Source: Chitiniphilus purpureus
GTDB lineage: Bacteria > Pseudomonadota > Gammaproteobacteria > Burkholderiales > Chitinibacteraceae
Direction: 5' to 3'
NCBI RefSeq assembly: GCF_025642115.1
Contig: NZ_CP106753.1
Span: 1,573,501-1,637,500, forward strand
DNA length: 64,000 bases
Each line of letters begins with the position of its first letter. Within the stretch, counting starts at the first letter, position 1. Shown here piece after piece: positions 1 through 8,871 of the stretch. A model generated the notes under the pieces. The model saw only the letters and a program-made list of their open reading frames with translations, was not told where the DNA came from and searched no databases. Position numbers and translations under genes: made by a program.

Positions 1-906
1 GATCATGTTGAGCCGCTCGTCGATATAGACATCGCGGGTCTTCACCATCTGTTTGAGCATCGCCAGCACCTGCTTGGGGTCGGCGTTGTTCAGATAGAAG
101 GTGCGCATCACCAGATCCTTGTAGTCGCGGTCCTTATCGGGCCGCTTCGGGTAGATCATGATGGTGTTGTCGTTGAGGATCTTCTTTTCGAGCTGGTTGG
201 TGGCCAGCAACAGGTTGATCACGTCCTCGACCGTGGTGTCGCGCGCGAAGATGGTGGTCTTCAGGTTGGGCGGCACGTCGCGGTCGAAGATGAAGTTGAC
301 CTTGCCGATGCGGGCGATGATGTCGAACACACTCATCAGCGGCTGGTCGCGGAACTGCAGCGAGATCGGGCTCTTGAGCGCCTGTGCCAGCACCGGCTTG
401 AGATTGGCCTCGCGTGCGCGGCGCGCCAGGATATCGTCCTTCAGCCGCTGCGCCTGCGTATTGCGCGGGTCGTCCGCCAGGATCTGCTTGAGCACCTCCA
501 GGGCCTCGTCCGGCCGCAGGTCCTTGTTCTCCTTGGCGAACCTGAGCATCGAGTCGCGCTTGGCCGCGCCTTCAAGCTGCAGCAGCGCTTCCTTGGCGCG
601 GTAGTTGGAGGCGTCCCACGACAGCATCTGCTGGTAGCGTGCAGTGGCCGTGGCATAGTCGGCGCGTTCGATCGCCGTCTCGGCCTCGGCCTGCAGTTGC
701 TGCAGCAGGCGGATCAGCTCGCGCTCGTACGCGGCGCGCAGCTTGGCGTCGTTCGGATGCTGAGCCAGCTGCTCCTTCAGGTAGCCCAGCCCCTGCTGGG
801 CTTCGCCTTGCTGGATCATGTTCGTACCTTGCTGGCGGGCGCGGTCTGCGGCGCAGCCCATCAGCAATGCAGTGGCGATCAGGGTGATGGTCAACGCGCG
901 TTTCAC
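1..906 (-). CDS. Type II secretion/pilus-type secretin, N-terminal part (runs off the window)
   Basis: Outer-membrane secretin subunit, the exit pore of the secretion operon that begins at 6602. The product begins MKRALTITLIATALLMGC, a lipoprotein signal with lipobox LMGC. A helical TPR-like stretch of about 150 residues follows, then a secretin N-domain around PISLQFRDQPLMSVFDIIA and INLLLATNQLEKKIL, then the start of a second N-domain (MRTFYLNNADPKQVLAML). The start is GTG at 906-904, overlapping the TGA of the PilP-like gene by GTGA, which implies translational coupling. The beta-barrel secretin domain lies outside the window. TPR plus N-domains fits the GspD/MshL-like secretins found beside PilMNO-type genes rather than classical GspD. 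The family is clear; the exact system name is inferred. Confidence 0.85.
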   Translation of the reverse strand, partial: MKRALTITLIATALLMGCAADRARQQGTNMIQQGEAQQGLGYLKEQLAQHPNDAKLRAAYERELIRLLQQLQAEAETAIERADYATATARYQQMLSWDASNYRAKEALLQLEGAAKRDSMLRFAKENKDLRPDEALEVLKQILADDPRNTQAQRLKDDILARRAREANLKPVLAQALKSPISLQFRDQPLMSVFDIIARIGKVNFIFDRDVPPNLKTTIFARDTTVEDVINLLLATNQLEKKILNDNTIMIYPKRPDKDRDYKDLVMRTFYLNNADPKQVLAMLKQMVKTRDVYIDERLNMI

Positions 907-1436
907 GGCGTTCCTCCTACCGGCAGCGTCTGCTGCTGATTCAATGGCATGAATGTAAGGGTAATGGCGTCACGCGTGATGTCATCCACGCGGTAGACCC
1001 CGAGCAAGGTCTCGCCGGGCTGGATCCGGCCCAGTGCCTCGCAACGGCGGCACAGCACGAACTGCTGGCCATTGGCTTCGATGATGATCTGGTCCGCACC
1101 GCGCTCGTGCCAACTGCCCACCACGACGAACGGCAGCGGCGGTGCCACCGGTACCGGTGTCGGTGTGGGTTTGGCCGGTGGCGGCGGTGGTGGCGGTGGC
1201 GGGGCCCAGGTCTGCTGTGCAAAGAGGTTGAAGCCTTGGGCCTGGCTGGCCTCGGTCGCCGCGGGTTCGGCGCTGCGTGCCGGGGTGGGCGAGGGCACGG
1301 GCTGACCGATCTGGCCGGTGGCGGCGCGGCGCGGTGCGGCGGCGGCTTCCTCGGAGGCCTGCTGTTCCTGGTACCAGGCGTAGGCCATCAGCAGCAAGGC
1401 GCCGGCCAGCAGGGCCAATACGGGGCGCGACAGCAT
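903..1436 (-). CDS. PilP/GspC-like inner-membrane protein, proline-rich
   Basis: Predicted bitopic inner-membrane protein of 177 residues that probably links the inner-membrane platform to the secretin. There is one N-terminal membrane segment (about residues 5-21), then an Ala/Pro-rich periplasmic linker including a run of nine prolines near residues 79-87. A compact C-terminal domain (about 100-170) contains a CRRC pair and ends LPVGGTP. Its position between a PilO-like gene and the secretin matches pilP in type IV pilus operons and gspC in type II systems. It shares one base with the upstream stop and 4 bp with the secretin start. The assignment rests on context and architecture more than on recognisable sequence. 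Confidence 0.65.
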   Translation of the reverse strand: MLSRPVLALLAGALLLMAYAWYQEQQASEEAAAAPRRAATGQIGQPVPSPTPARSAEPAATEASQAQGFNLFAQQTWAPPPPPPPPPAKPTPTPVPVAPPLPFVVVGSWHERGADQIIIEANGQQFVLCRRCEALGRIQPGETLLGVYRVDDITRDAITLTFMPLNQQQTLPVGGTP

Positions 1437-1960
1437 CAGCGCACCTCCGTCAGGTAGCTGAGCTGCATCTGGATCGACAGCAGCTCGTCACCGATCTGCA
1501 ACCGGGACATCGAGATCGCCTCCACCCGGACCCCGGGCAGCTTTTCCAGGTCGGCGATGAAGCCGCGCACATCCGGATAGCGGCCATTGGCCGGGAACTG
1601 CAGGCCATAGCGCACCAGGTGGCCACCGCCTTCGCTGACCATCTTGTATTCGGACTGCAGCACCGACAGCCGATTCCTGCCGGCAATCTGCGAGGCGCGC
1701 CGCAGAAACTCGGTGAAGCTCTCGGGCGGGTTGAGCGCGGCCTGCTCGACGGCCGAGGCCGGTGTGGCCGCCGGCTGGCGTAGCGACCGCTGGTTTTCCT
1801 CGAGTTTCTGCTCACGCTCGAGCAGATCCCGTTCGAACGGCACGACCTCCTGGCGCTGGATGAACAGAGCTCCGAGCAGCAGGGCGCCACCGACCAGACC
1901 GAGGATGCCGGCGTGGCGCGACCATTGCCGCGCATGCCAGGTCAGTTGCTTGGCGTTCAT
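1436..1960 (-). CDS. PilO/GspM-like inner-membrane assembly protein
   Basis: The product has 174 residues: a short cytoplasmic tail, one membrane helix (about 18-34), a charged coiled coil (about 39-62, rich in E, R, K and Q) and a C-terminal region that looks like the ferredoxin-like fold of PilO/GspM proteins. Such proteins pair with a PilN/GspL-like partner in the periplasm to form the assembly platform. The start overlaps the end of the PilN-like gene by ATGA, and the stop shares one base with the next start, so the genes are certainly co-translated. Length is slightly shorter than typical PilO (about 200). Confidence 0.75.
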   Translation of the reverse strand: MNAKQLTWHARQWSRHAGILGLVGGALLLGALFIQRQEVVPFERDLLEREQKLEENQRSLRQPAATPASAVEQAALNPPESFTEFLRRASQIAGRNRLSVLQSEYKMVSEGGGHLVRYGLQFPANGRYPDVRGFIADLEKLPGVRVEAISMSRLQIGDELLSIQMQLSYLTEVR

Positions 1961-2484
1961 TGGCCTGCCTCCCGCCAGCGTACTTCGATCGCTGCCTGCA
2001 CCGGCCGATAGGGGTCGGCCAGCTTCACCCCTTGCCTGGCGAGTGTCACCTTTTCGATCGCCGGCTTGGCCGACAGGGTATCGACCAGGGTGAGCACGGC
2101 ATCCAACGTGCGTGCTTCCAGTTCCATCTTGATGCTGCGGTCGGGCACGCTGACGTCGATACGGGTATACGCAACGTCCGGTTGCCAGGTCTGTTCCAGC
2201 ACCGACAGCGCCGGCAGCATCTGCGAGCGTTGCGCGCGCAGGATGGCCGCGACTTTCTCATTGGCCGGCTGCTGCTTCTGCGCGGCAAGCTGGGCCGCTT
2301 CGAGGTTGCGTTTGCGCAGCGCGTACTGCTCTTCCCGCGTGCTCAGTTCCTCGGCCCGGTAGCGGGCGGCGTCCTGTTCGGCGATCACCCACACCAGTGC
2401 GAGCACGCCCAGCGCGGTCAGCAGCAGCCCCAGCCACGGCGTGGTGCGCGGGGCTTTCTGGAAATCGAGTTGCAGCGCCTTCAT
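1957..2484 (-). CDS. PilN-like inner-membrane protein
   Basis: The product has 175 residues from ATG 2484, chosen because GGAGGT lies 8 nt upstream and because the ATGA overlaps the stop of the PilM-like gene. There is one membrane helix (about 18-36, LGLLLTALGVLALVWVIA), a coiled coil (about 45-75), and a C-terminal periplasmic domain with the PilN-type phrase YTRIDVSVPDRSIKMELEA. In related systems it anchors the cytoplasmic PilM-like protein to the PilO-like protein. A longer reading frame exists upstream but lies inside the previous gene. Confidence 0.78.
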   Translation of the reverse strand: MKALQLDFQKAPRTTPWLGLLLTALGVLALVWVIAEQDAARYRAEELSTREEQYALRKRNLEAAQLAAQKQQPANEKVAAILRAQRSQMLPALSVLEQTWQPDVAYTRIDVSVPDRSIKMELEARTLDAVLTLVDTLSAKPAIEKVTLARQGVKLADPYRPVQAAIEVRWREAGQ

Positions 2485-3296
2485 CGCCGCACCTCCGTAC
2501 CCTGCCAGTCGCTGCGGTGGGCAAAGCATCCATGGACGCCTCCTAGCCACTGCACATCGAAATCGGCCACCTCACCGTTGAGCATCCCGATTTCGGACGA
2601 CACCACATACAGCTGTTCGGGCAGTTCCTGCCCGGTGAGCATCGCGGCATCGCGCACCATCGCGGCCAGCGCGAAGGCTTCGGCCTCCTCGCGCATGGTG
2701 TTGGCCAGCGTGACCACGCCCTGCCAGGCACCGGCGCGGTGGAAGGCGCAGGTGGCGTGTTCGGATTCCAGCAGCACCAGGCCGAATTCGCGGCCCTTGA
2801 GCTTGCCGCGATGTTGGTTGATCGCGCTGGTCAGCAGCGGGGTGATGCCGTTCAGTCGCAGCTTGCGCGCACGCGCCAGCTCGACCAGCGTCTGATAGAA
2901 GCCTTGATCCACCGCACTGGCGATCCGCGGCTTGCCATAGCCGGCCGGGGCCACCCGGATGCGCCAGGTCTCAACGGAAACGCCGAAATGCCGGGCAAGG
3001 ACCACCCGGGCATAGCCTTCCCAGTCCGTATCCTTGTAAAGGTCATCCTGCCACGGCAGTACCGCGTAGCGTACCCAGGTGCTGCCCAGCAGCAGCTGCA
3101 ACGAATCGAGCTGACCGATCCGGCCGCGCGGCGCGTCGCCCAGCAGCTGCTGCAGGTGCAGCACGGCCGTGTCCGGGTTGTTGTCGATCGCCGCACGTTG
3201 CCGGTGCACGATGCCGCCCCCGGGCCGCGCGCCGCTTGCCAGCAGCGCCTCGTGCCGCGTCAGCCACGCGCTGTGCTCAATCCACAAAGGTGACAC
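2481..3296 (-). CDS. PilM/GspL-like cytoplasmic actin-fold protein
   Basis: The product has 271 residues starting at GTG 3296, which overlaps the last codons of the ATPase gene. AGGA sits 8 nt upstream of this GTG. No membrane segment is visible. The position directly before a PilN-like gene, and phrases such as LLGSTWVRYAVLPW and EFGLVLLESEHATCAF, fit the actin-like ATPase fold of PilM or the cytoplasmic part of GspL. Function is expected to be coupling of the ATPase to the inner-membrane platform. Sequence divergence is high, so the family call leans on gene order. Confidence 0.65.
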   Translation of the reverse strand: MSPLWIEHSAWLTRHEALLASGARPGGGIVHRQRAAIDNNPDTAVLHLQQLLGDAPRGRIGQLDSLQLLLGSTWVRYAVLPWQDDLYKDTDWEGYARVVLARHFGVSVETWRIRVAPAGYGKPRIASAVDQGFYQTLVELARARKLRLNGITPLLTSAINQHRGKLKGREFGLVLLESEHATCAFHRAGAWQGVVTLANTMREEAEAFALAAMVRDAAMLTGQELPEQLYVVSSEIGMLNGEVADFDVQWLGGVHGCFAHRSDWQGTEVRR

Positions 3297-4938
3297 GATT
3301 GATTTCCTGCAAGGTGGTTTCGCCACGCGACACGGCGTTGAGCGCCACGCGTCGCATCGAGATGAAGCCATGCCTGGCTGCCAGTTGCTTGACTTCCACG
3401 GCCGGCGCACGGCTGGCGATGGCCTGCTTGAGTTCATCGTTCAGGCGCAGCACCTCGGCGATGGCACGGCGGCCCAGGTAGCCGGTGTCGCGGCAGGCCT
3501 GGCAGCCGCGTCCCTTGCGAAAGCGCCAGCCGGCCACCTGCATGCTGGTCAGGCCGGAGGTGCTCAGCAACTCCTCGTCCGGTGTGTCATCCGTGATGCA
3601 ATGGGGGCAGATCTTGCGGATCAGCCGCTGCGCGACCACGCCGATCAGCGCGTCAACAAAGCTGTTGGGCTCGACGCCCATGTGCATGAAGCGGTCAAGC
3701 ACCGAGAACACATTGTTGGCGTGCACCGAGGTCAGCACCAGGTGACCGGTGAGCGCGGCCTGCACCGCGATGTTGGCGGTCTCGCCGTCGCGGATCTCGC
3801 CGACCAGGATCTTGTCCGGGTCGTGACGCAGGATGGAGCGCAGCCCGCGGGCGAAGGTAAGCCCCTTCTTGTCGTTGACCGGGATCTGCAGCACGCCGGC
3901 GAGCTGGTATTCGACCGGGTCCTCGATGGTGATGATCTTTTCTTCGCCGGTATTGATCTCGGACAGCGTGGCATAGAGCGTGGTCGACTTGCCCGAGCCG
4001 GTGGGCCCGGTCACCAGCAGCAGGCCATAGGGCTCATGCGACAGGTTGCGGATCGCCGCCATCGTGTGCTCGTCATGGCCGAGGATATCCAGCCGCAGCT
4101 GCTTGAACGCATCGCCGCCGTTCTGCTTGTCCAGCACCCGCAGCACCGCGTCCTCACCCCAGATCGAGGGCATGATGGACACCCGGAAGTCGATGTCGCG
4201 CTGGTTCATCAGCACCTTGAAGCGGCCATCCTGCGGAATGCGGTGTTCGGAGATGTCCAGATCGGCCAGCACCTTGAGCCGTGAGATCACCTGCTCGGCG
4301 GTTTCGACTCCGTTGGCGCCGCCGATATGCAACAGCACCCCGTCGATCCGGTATTTGATCGACAGCCCCGACGGTGTGCTTTCCAAGTGGATGTCGGACG
4401 CCTTGGAGCGCAGCGCATCGTACAGCGTGGAATTGACCAGCTTGACGATGGGGTTGTTGTCCTGGGCGATGGTCGCGAGCGAGATCTCCGGCACGTTCTC
4501 GCCGCTTTCCGCGCCGCTCTCGCCCATAGCGAGCTGATCCATCGCGCGGTGGGAGTTCTCGAATCCCTCGAGATAACTGCGCACATCATCGAAATGGGCA
4601 AAAGCGCTGCGGTAGACGGTACCGTTCAGTCGCTGCTGCACCCAGTTGCGTGTGACCGGATCGAACGGATCGGCCAGCACCAGCAGCAAGGTGGCGTCGG
4701 TGTCCTCGGCGATCACGCATTGGCGTGACACCGCCTCGGCGTAGGGCACGAGGTCATAACGCGGGAACAGCGCGGACAGGTCTTCCAGCGTCAGCGCCGG
4801 CATGCCGAGAAAGCTGCCGACCTCGCTGCGATAGCCTTCGTCGTCCAGGCCCAGCGTCTGCTGGATCATGAACGGCATGCCCGCTTCGCCGCCGGTCTGG
4901 CGCAGGTGATGGATCAGGTCCAGGGTCAGTTCGCCCAT
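3277..4938 (-). CDS. gspE: Type II secretion assembly ATPase (GspE/PilB family)
   Basis: Cytoplasmic hexameric ATPase that drives pseudopilus assembly. From the ATG at 4938 (GAGG 6 nt upstream) it has 553 residues. An N-terminal T2SSE_N-type domain (about 5-75) is followed by the N2 domain with SDIHLES (181-187), a Walker A GPTGSGKST (311-319), an aspartate box IEDPVEYQ, a Walker B ILVGEIRDGETA (377-388), the His box TSVHANN, and a zinc tetracysteine site (ICPHC at 443-447, CQAC at 479-482). All catalytic features are intact. A slightly longer start at 4986 is possible but would run into gspF. Confidence 0.93.
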   Translation of the reverse strand: MGELTLDLIHHLRQTGGEAGMPFMIQQTLGLDDEGYRSEVGSFLGMPALTLEDLSALFPRYDLVPYAEAVSRQCVIAEDTDATLLLVLADPFDPVTRNWVQQRLNGTVYRSAFAHFDDVRSYLEGFENSHRAMDQLAMGESGAESGENVPEISLATIAQDNNPIVKLVNSTLYDALRSKASDIHLESTPSGLSIKYRIDGVLLHIGGANGVETAEQVISRLKVLADLDISEHRIPQDGRFKVLMNQRDIDFRVSIMPSIWGEDAVLRVLDKQNGGDAFKQLRLDILGHDEHTMAAIRNLSHEPYGLLLVTGPTGSGKSTTLYATLSEINTGEEKIITIEDPVEYQLAGVLQIPVNDKKGLTFARGLRSILRHDPDKILVGEIRDGETANIAVQAALTGHLVLTSVHANNVFSVLDRFMHMGVEPNSFVDALIGVVAQRLIRKICPHCITDDTPDEELLSTSGLTSMQVAGWRFRKGRGCQACRDTGYLGRRAIAEVLRLNDELKQAIASRAPAVEVKQLAARHGFISMRRVALNAVSRGETTLQEINRVTFVD

Positions 4939-4966
4939 GGCGGCCTCGTGGCGGTATGGCGCCGCT

Positions 4967-6139
4967 TCATTGCATGTTCCCCGCAAGTTCGAAGATCGGC
5001 ATATAGAGCAGGAAGACGATGGTGCCGATCAGGATGCCAATGATCAGCATCAGGATCGGTTCGAACAGCCGCGTGAACATCTCGATCGCGCGTTCAAGCT
5101 CCTCGTCGCAGAACTGCGCAGCGCGCTCGGTCATGGTCGCAAGCTCGCCGCTCTGTTCGCCCACGCGCAGCAGGCGCTCCGACACGGGCGTGGTCAGCCC
5201 GTACTTGGGCAGCGTGGCCGAGACGCCCTGGCCGGACTTGATGTCGACGATGGCGCGGCTCAGCGCCAAGCGCATCGACTGCGGCAGCAGCTGGGCCGCC
5301 AGATCCATCGCAGCCACGATCGACAGCCCGCCGGCCAGCAGCAGGCCCACGGTCCGGTAGAAGCGGGTCAGGGCGAACAGCCGGCGGTACTCCTCGAGCC
5401 GTGGAATGCGCCAGAACAGCTCCTGCAGCATGGTCTGGACCGTCTGCGTGCGCAGCAGCATCACGATGGCGGCGATGGTGCCGATGATGGCGGCAAAGAT
5501 GGTCGTGCCGTTGCTGTGTACCAGTTCCCCCCACCACAGCATCACCTGCGCCGCGAACGGCAGGGTCTTCATGCTGGCGTAGATCTGACTGAACTTTGGA
5601 ATGACATAGAACAGCAGGAACAACATGATGGCGCCACCGATGGTGATGATCACCAGCGGATACACCAGCGCCGAAACCACCTTCTTGCGCACCATCGCCA
5701 GTCGCGATTCATAGTGGTGGTAGCGCTTGAGCGCATCGGCCAGATGGCCGGTCTTCTCGGCCGAACCGACCGTGGCGACATACAGCGGCGGAAAATGCTC
5801 AGGCATCTGCAGCAGCACCTTGGACAGCGGCAGGCCCTGATACAGGCCCTCGATCATCCGGGTAAGCACGATGCGGCTGCCGTCCTGTCCGCTCTTGTCC
5901 CTCAGCGTCTCGACGGCCTCCACCAGCGTCAGGCCCGCTTCGAGCAACGCGATCAGTTCCTGCGTGAACAGCGAAAGCGCAAAATCGCTCTTACGGAACG
6001 AAAGACGGCGTTCGGCCTTGATCGATACTGCCTGCAGGCCTTTGTTGACAAGCCGTTCCCGTAACTCCGCCTCGTTGGCGGCATCGAGTTCGACTTCGGT
6101 CAGGCGGCCTGCCTGCAGCGCTTTGACCTTGTAGCGCAT
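4967..6139 (-). CDS. gspF: Type II secretion inner-membrane platform protein (GspF family)
   Basis: Polytopic platform protein of 390 residues. It has the standard layout of two T2SSF cytoplasmic domains (about 60-180 and 260-380), each followed by hydrophobic segments near 165-190, 215-240 and 365-385 (FEPILMLIIGILIGTIVFLL). It starts MRYKVKALQAGRL and ends FELAGNMQ. It sits between the ATPase and the major pseudopilin, as in most type II systems, with only a 28-bp gap to the chosen ATPase start. Length equals the family norm (about 400). Confidence 0.93.
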   Translation of the reverse strand: MRYKVKALQAGRLTEVELDAANEAELRERLVNKGLQAVSIKAERRLSFRKSDFALSLFTQELIALLEAGLTLVEAVETLRDKSGQDGSRIVLTRMIEGLYQGLPLSKVLLQMPEHFPPLYVATVGSAEKTGHLADALKRYHHYESRLAMVRKKVVSALVYPLVIITIGGAIMLFLLFYVIPKFSQIYASMKTLPFAAQVMLWWGELVHSNGTTIFAAIIGTIAAIVMLLRTQTVQTMLQELFWRIPRLEEYRRLFALTRFYRTVGLLLAGGLSIVAAMDLAAQLLPQSMRLALSRAIVDIKSGQGVSATLPKYGLTTPVSERLLRVGEQSGELATMTERAAQFCDEELERAIEMFTRLFEPILMLIIGILIGTIVFLLYMPIFELAGNMQ

Positions 6140-6179
6140 GAGGGCGTCACCCGCGGTGATGGGCTAAGGGTGGCGCGGC

Positions 6180-6602
6180 TTAGAATACGATGTCCGCATC
6201 CTCGCCGGTGCCGCCTTGCTTGCCGTCGGCGCCATGGGTGAGGAGGTCGAATTCGCGGCCGTTCTCGCCGGGGCGGCGATAGATGTAGGGGCGGTCCCAC
6301 GGATCGTTGGGGACGGCCTTGGTCAGATAGGGACCGTTCCACTTGGTGGCGTCGGCCGGCTTGTCGGTCAATGCCGCCAGGCCTTGTTCGGTGCTGGGAT
6401 AACCGCCATTGTCGAGCCGGTACTGGTCCAGTGCATCAGACAGCGACTTCATCTGACCGCTCGCGGTCTTGGCGCGCGCCTCGCCGACCTTGCCGAACAG
6501 CCGGGGGCCGACATAGCCGGCCAGCATGGCGATGATCAGAATCACGACCAGCAGCTCAAGCAGCGTAAAGCCACGAGCGTGTTGTAAGCGACGATTTTGC
6601 AT
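6180..6602 (-). CDS. gspG: Major pseudopilin GspG
   Basis: First visible gene of the secretion operon: 140 residues with a class III prepilin leader MQNRRLQHARG/FTLLELLVV (peptidase cleavage after G11, glutamate at mature position 5). A long hydrophobic helix follows, then the conserved GspG globular domain with NGGYPSTEQGL, WNGPYL and DPWDRPYIYR, and a calcium-loop-like end (LTHGADGKQGGTGEDADIVF). It polymerises into the pseudopilus. No minor pseudopilins (gspH-K) follow it here, so they must lie elsewhere or be absent. Confidence 0.95.
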   Translation of the reverse strand: MQNRRLQHARGFTLLELLVVILIIAMLAGYVGPRLFGKVGEARAKTASGQMKSLSDALDQYRLDNGGYPSTEQGLAALTDKPADATKWNGPYLTKAVPNDPWDRPYIYRRPGENGREFDLLTHGADGKQGGTGEDADIVF

Positions 6603-7011
6603 TTGTAGTTATCTCAACGTGCTGTATGGCGAATCCACGGCCTGACGATCCGGCTGCGGGCTTCATTTCCTCCGGTCGCCATCCTAATACGCGGTTTAAG
6701 ACAGGATCAAGCTTGGTTTATAGGCCAAACCTAATATTGTCGCGGCTTGGGAGCGGATTGCCGATGGCATGGCCTGTCCGGGCCACGGCAGCGCTGAGAC
6801 CGCCGACTGCGGCCGGGGTTCATCCTGTGAAGGCGGGGGCTGCAGGTCAGTGGAGTGACGGCATGCCCCCGGGGACGCCTTGCATTTGCAAGCAATCCCA
6901 GCATGCCAAGGGCAGGCAGCGCTGCAATGCTGACGTGTCCGTGGGCCTGCATGGCGGCGGGCCGGCAGGCCGGCGCAGCATCGGGACGCGGGTGGCGGCG
7001 TCAGCAAACGA
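6603..7011 (-). other. Non-coding stretch between gspG and the sodB terminator
   Basis: No convincing gene. Open frames exist but lack ribosome binding sites and family resemblance. It must hold the promoter of the gspG operon. A weak candidate read on the minus strand is TTGATC near 6710 with TATTAG downstream, which I do not consider firm. Confidence 0.4.
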
Positions 7012-7037
7012 AAAGGGAGAGTAAAGACTCTCCCTTT
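7012..7037 (-). terminator. Rho-independent terminator of sodB
   Basis: A perfect 11-bp inverted repeat, AAAGGGAGAGT / ACTCTCCCTTT, with a 4-nt loop. On the minus strand it ends in a T-run (CCCTTTTCGTTT). It lies 58 bp beyond the sodB stop. Confidence 0.85.
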
Positions 7038-7094
7038 GCGAGCATGCTGCCCGCGCCGTTGGGCTCCGATGAGCGGAGGGCGCGGTGTGGTGGG

Positions 7095-7688
7095 TCAGGC
7101 GCCCAGCCGTTGCGCCACCGCGTCCCAGTCCACCAGCTTCCAGAAGCCCGACAGATAGTTCGGGCGGCTGTTGCGGTAGTCGATGTAGTAGGCGTGCTCC
7201 CAGACGTCACAGGTCAGCAGCGGTACGTCCGCGGTGGTCAGCGGTGTTGCGGCGTTGGAGGTGTTGACGATGTCGAGCGTGCCGTCGGCCTTCCTGACCA
7301 GCCAGGTCCAGCCCGAACCGAAGTTGGCGGCCGCCGAGGCATTGAACGTTTCCTTGAACTTGTCGAAGCTGCCCCACTTGGCATTGATCGCATCCGCCAG
7401 CGCACCGCCCGGCAGGCGCTCTTCCCCTTGCGCGTTGGGCTTGAAGCCGAACCAGAAGAAGGTGTGGTTCCACACTTGCGCAGCATTGTTGAACAGGCCG
7501 CCTGCCGGGGCTTTCTTGACGATCTCCTCGAGCGGGAGGTTTTCGTACTCGGTGCCCTTGATCAGATTGTTCAGGTTGGTCACGTAGGTCTGGTGATGCT
7601 TGCCGTAATGGAACGACAGGGTTTCGGCGGACATGTGCGGCGCCAGTGCGTCCTGGGCGTACGGCAGTTCGGGCAGTTTGTGTTCCAT
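7095..7688 (-). CDS. sodB: Superoxide dismutase, iron type
   Basis: Cytoplasmic Fe-superoxide dismutase of 197 residues, converting superoxide to oxygen and hydrogen peroxide. The start ATG 7688 has GGAG 8 nt upstream and gives the canonical [15 protein letters not shown]. Metal ligands are visible as the early His in [10 protein letters not shown], the His in WNHTFFWF, and Asp and His in [22 protein letters not shown] and GWTWLV are signatures of the Fe-type rather than the Mn-type enzyme. The gene is monocistronic with its own terminator. Confidence 0.95.
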   Translation of the reverse strand: MEHKLPELPYAQDALAPHMSAETLSFHYGKHHQTYVTNLNNLIKGTEYENLPLEEIVKKAPAGGLFNNAAQVWNHTFFWFGFKPNAQGEERLPGGALADAINAKWGSFDKFKETFNASAAANFGSGWTWLVRKADGTLDIVNTSNAATPLTTADVPLLTCDVWEHAYYIDYRNSRPNYLSGFWKLVDWDAVAQRLGA

Positions 7689-7927
7689 GTGGGTCTCCAG
7701 TGAGGGTTGCGGTCTATGGGGTGAGCGTCGGACAAGCCATGCCGCCGATGCCGGCCGGCGCGCGGGGAGGGCTGCCTGGTCTTTATTTCGTGAAATCCGG
7801 TTGGGCATCTGGGGGCGAAACGGGCACATTTCAAGAGTCGATCGCAGCGGCTGCGGGGTCGGCCGGGCCTGTGGTATCGTGCAGCTGACAGAATCTAGCC
7901 GGCTTTGCTGTCAGGAAATAGGCAACC

Positions 7928-8854
7928 ATGACCATTCTATCGTTGATCATCGCCCTTGCACTCGAACAAATCCGCCCCATCAGCAACCGCAACTGGGCCT
8001 ATCTGGCGTTCGGGCGCCTGGCCAACCGGCTCAAACGCGCCTTCAACGCCGGCGAATACCGCAACGGTGTGTATGGCTGGGTGGTGGTGATGACGCCGCT
8101 GCTGGCGATCACCGCCGGCCTCTACTTCCTGCTCGATTGGCTCCATCCCTTGGCTGGTCTGGCCTGGACCATCGTGGTGCTGTACCTGACCATGGGTTTC
8201 AGGCAGTTCAGCCACGCCTTCTCCGGTATATCCAAGGCGCTGCAGATCGATGATCTGCCGACCGCACAACGTCTGCTGGCCGCATGGACCGGGCAGCATG
8301 CTTCCGAGATGAACGAAGACGAGGTGTCGCGGGTGGCGGTGGAGCAGGGCCTGATCGATTCCTACCGCTATGTGTTCGGCACCATCTTCTGGTTTGTCGC
8401 CCTGGCATGGTGTGCCGGGCCGCTCGGTGCAGTGTTCTACCGTGGGGCCAATCTCCTGGCGCAGAAGTGGGGCGCCTACGCCGACACCGAGCCGTTCGGA
8501 CGGTGGGCCTTGACCGTGCTTGAATGGCTCGACTATCTGCCGGTGCGCATCACCGCAGCGGGCTTCGCCGTGATGGGCGACTTCGAGGACGCCGTCTACT
8601 GCTGGCGCTCGCAGGCGCGGGCATGGGGCAACTATGCGCACGGCATTCTGTTGGCTGCGGGTGCGGGCGCGATCGGCATCCGTCTGGGCGAGGCGCTGCA
8701 CCAGGACCATACCGTCAAATTCCGCCCGGAACTGGGTTTGGGTGATGATGTGAGCCCCGATTATCTTGCCAGCGCGGTCGGGTTGATCTGGCGCTCGGTG
8801 CTGCTCTGGCTCGCGGTCATCCTGCTGTTCAGCGTGGCACGCTGGCTGGCCTGA
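7928..8854 (+). CDS. CobD/CbiB- or AmpE-like inner-membrane protein
   Basis: A 308-residue integral membrane protein with hydrophobic segments near 52-70, 74-92, 150-170, 236-252 and 285-305. It begins MTILSLIIALALEQIRPI and contains HAFSGISKALQ and FEDAVYCWRSQA, phrases typical of the CobD/CbiB superfamily. In bacteria without a cobalamin cluster such proteins are annotated as CobD-like or AmpE-like regulatory membrane proteins. No cobalamin genes are nearby, so a role in B12 side-chain attachment is not supported. It lies 17 bp before the FAH-family gene, probably in one transcript. Confidence 0.7.
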   Translation: MTILSLIIALALEQIRPISNRNWAYLAFGRLANRLKRAFNAGEYRNGVYGWVVVMTPLLAITAGLYFLLDWLHPLAGLAWTIVVLYLTMGFRQFSHAFSGISKALQIDDLPTAQRLLAAWTGQHASEMNEDEVSRVAVEQGLIDSYRYVFGTIFWFVALAWCAGPLGAVFYRGANLLAQKWGAYADTEPFGRWALTVLEWLDYLPVRITAAGFAVMGDFEDAVYCWRSQARAWGNYAHGILLAAGAGAIGIRLGEALHQDHTVKFRPELGLGDDVSPDYLASAVGLIWRSVLLWLAVILLFSVARWLA

Positions 8855-8871
8855 CCAGGAGCAGGACGAAG

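Noticed and set aside
6626..7024. A 132-codon frame between gspG and sodB
   Set aside because: No ribosome binding site, Cys/Arg/Gly-rich nonsense composition, and it runs into the sodB terminator.
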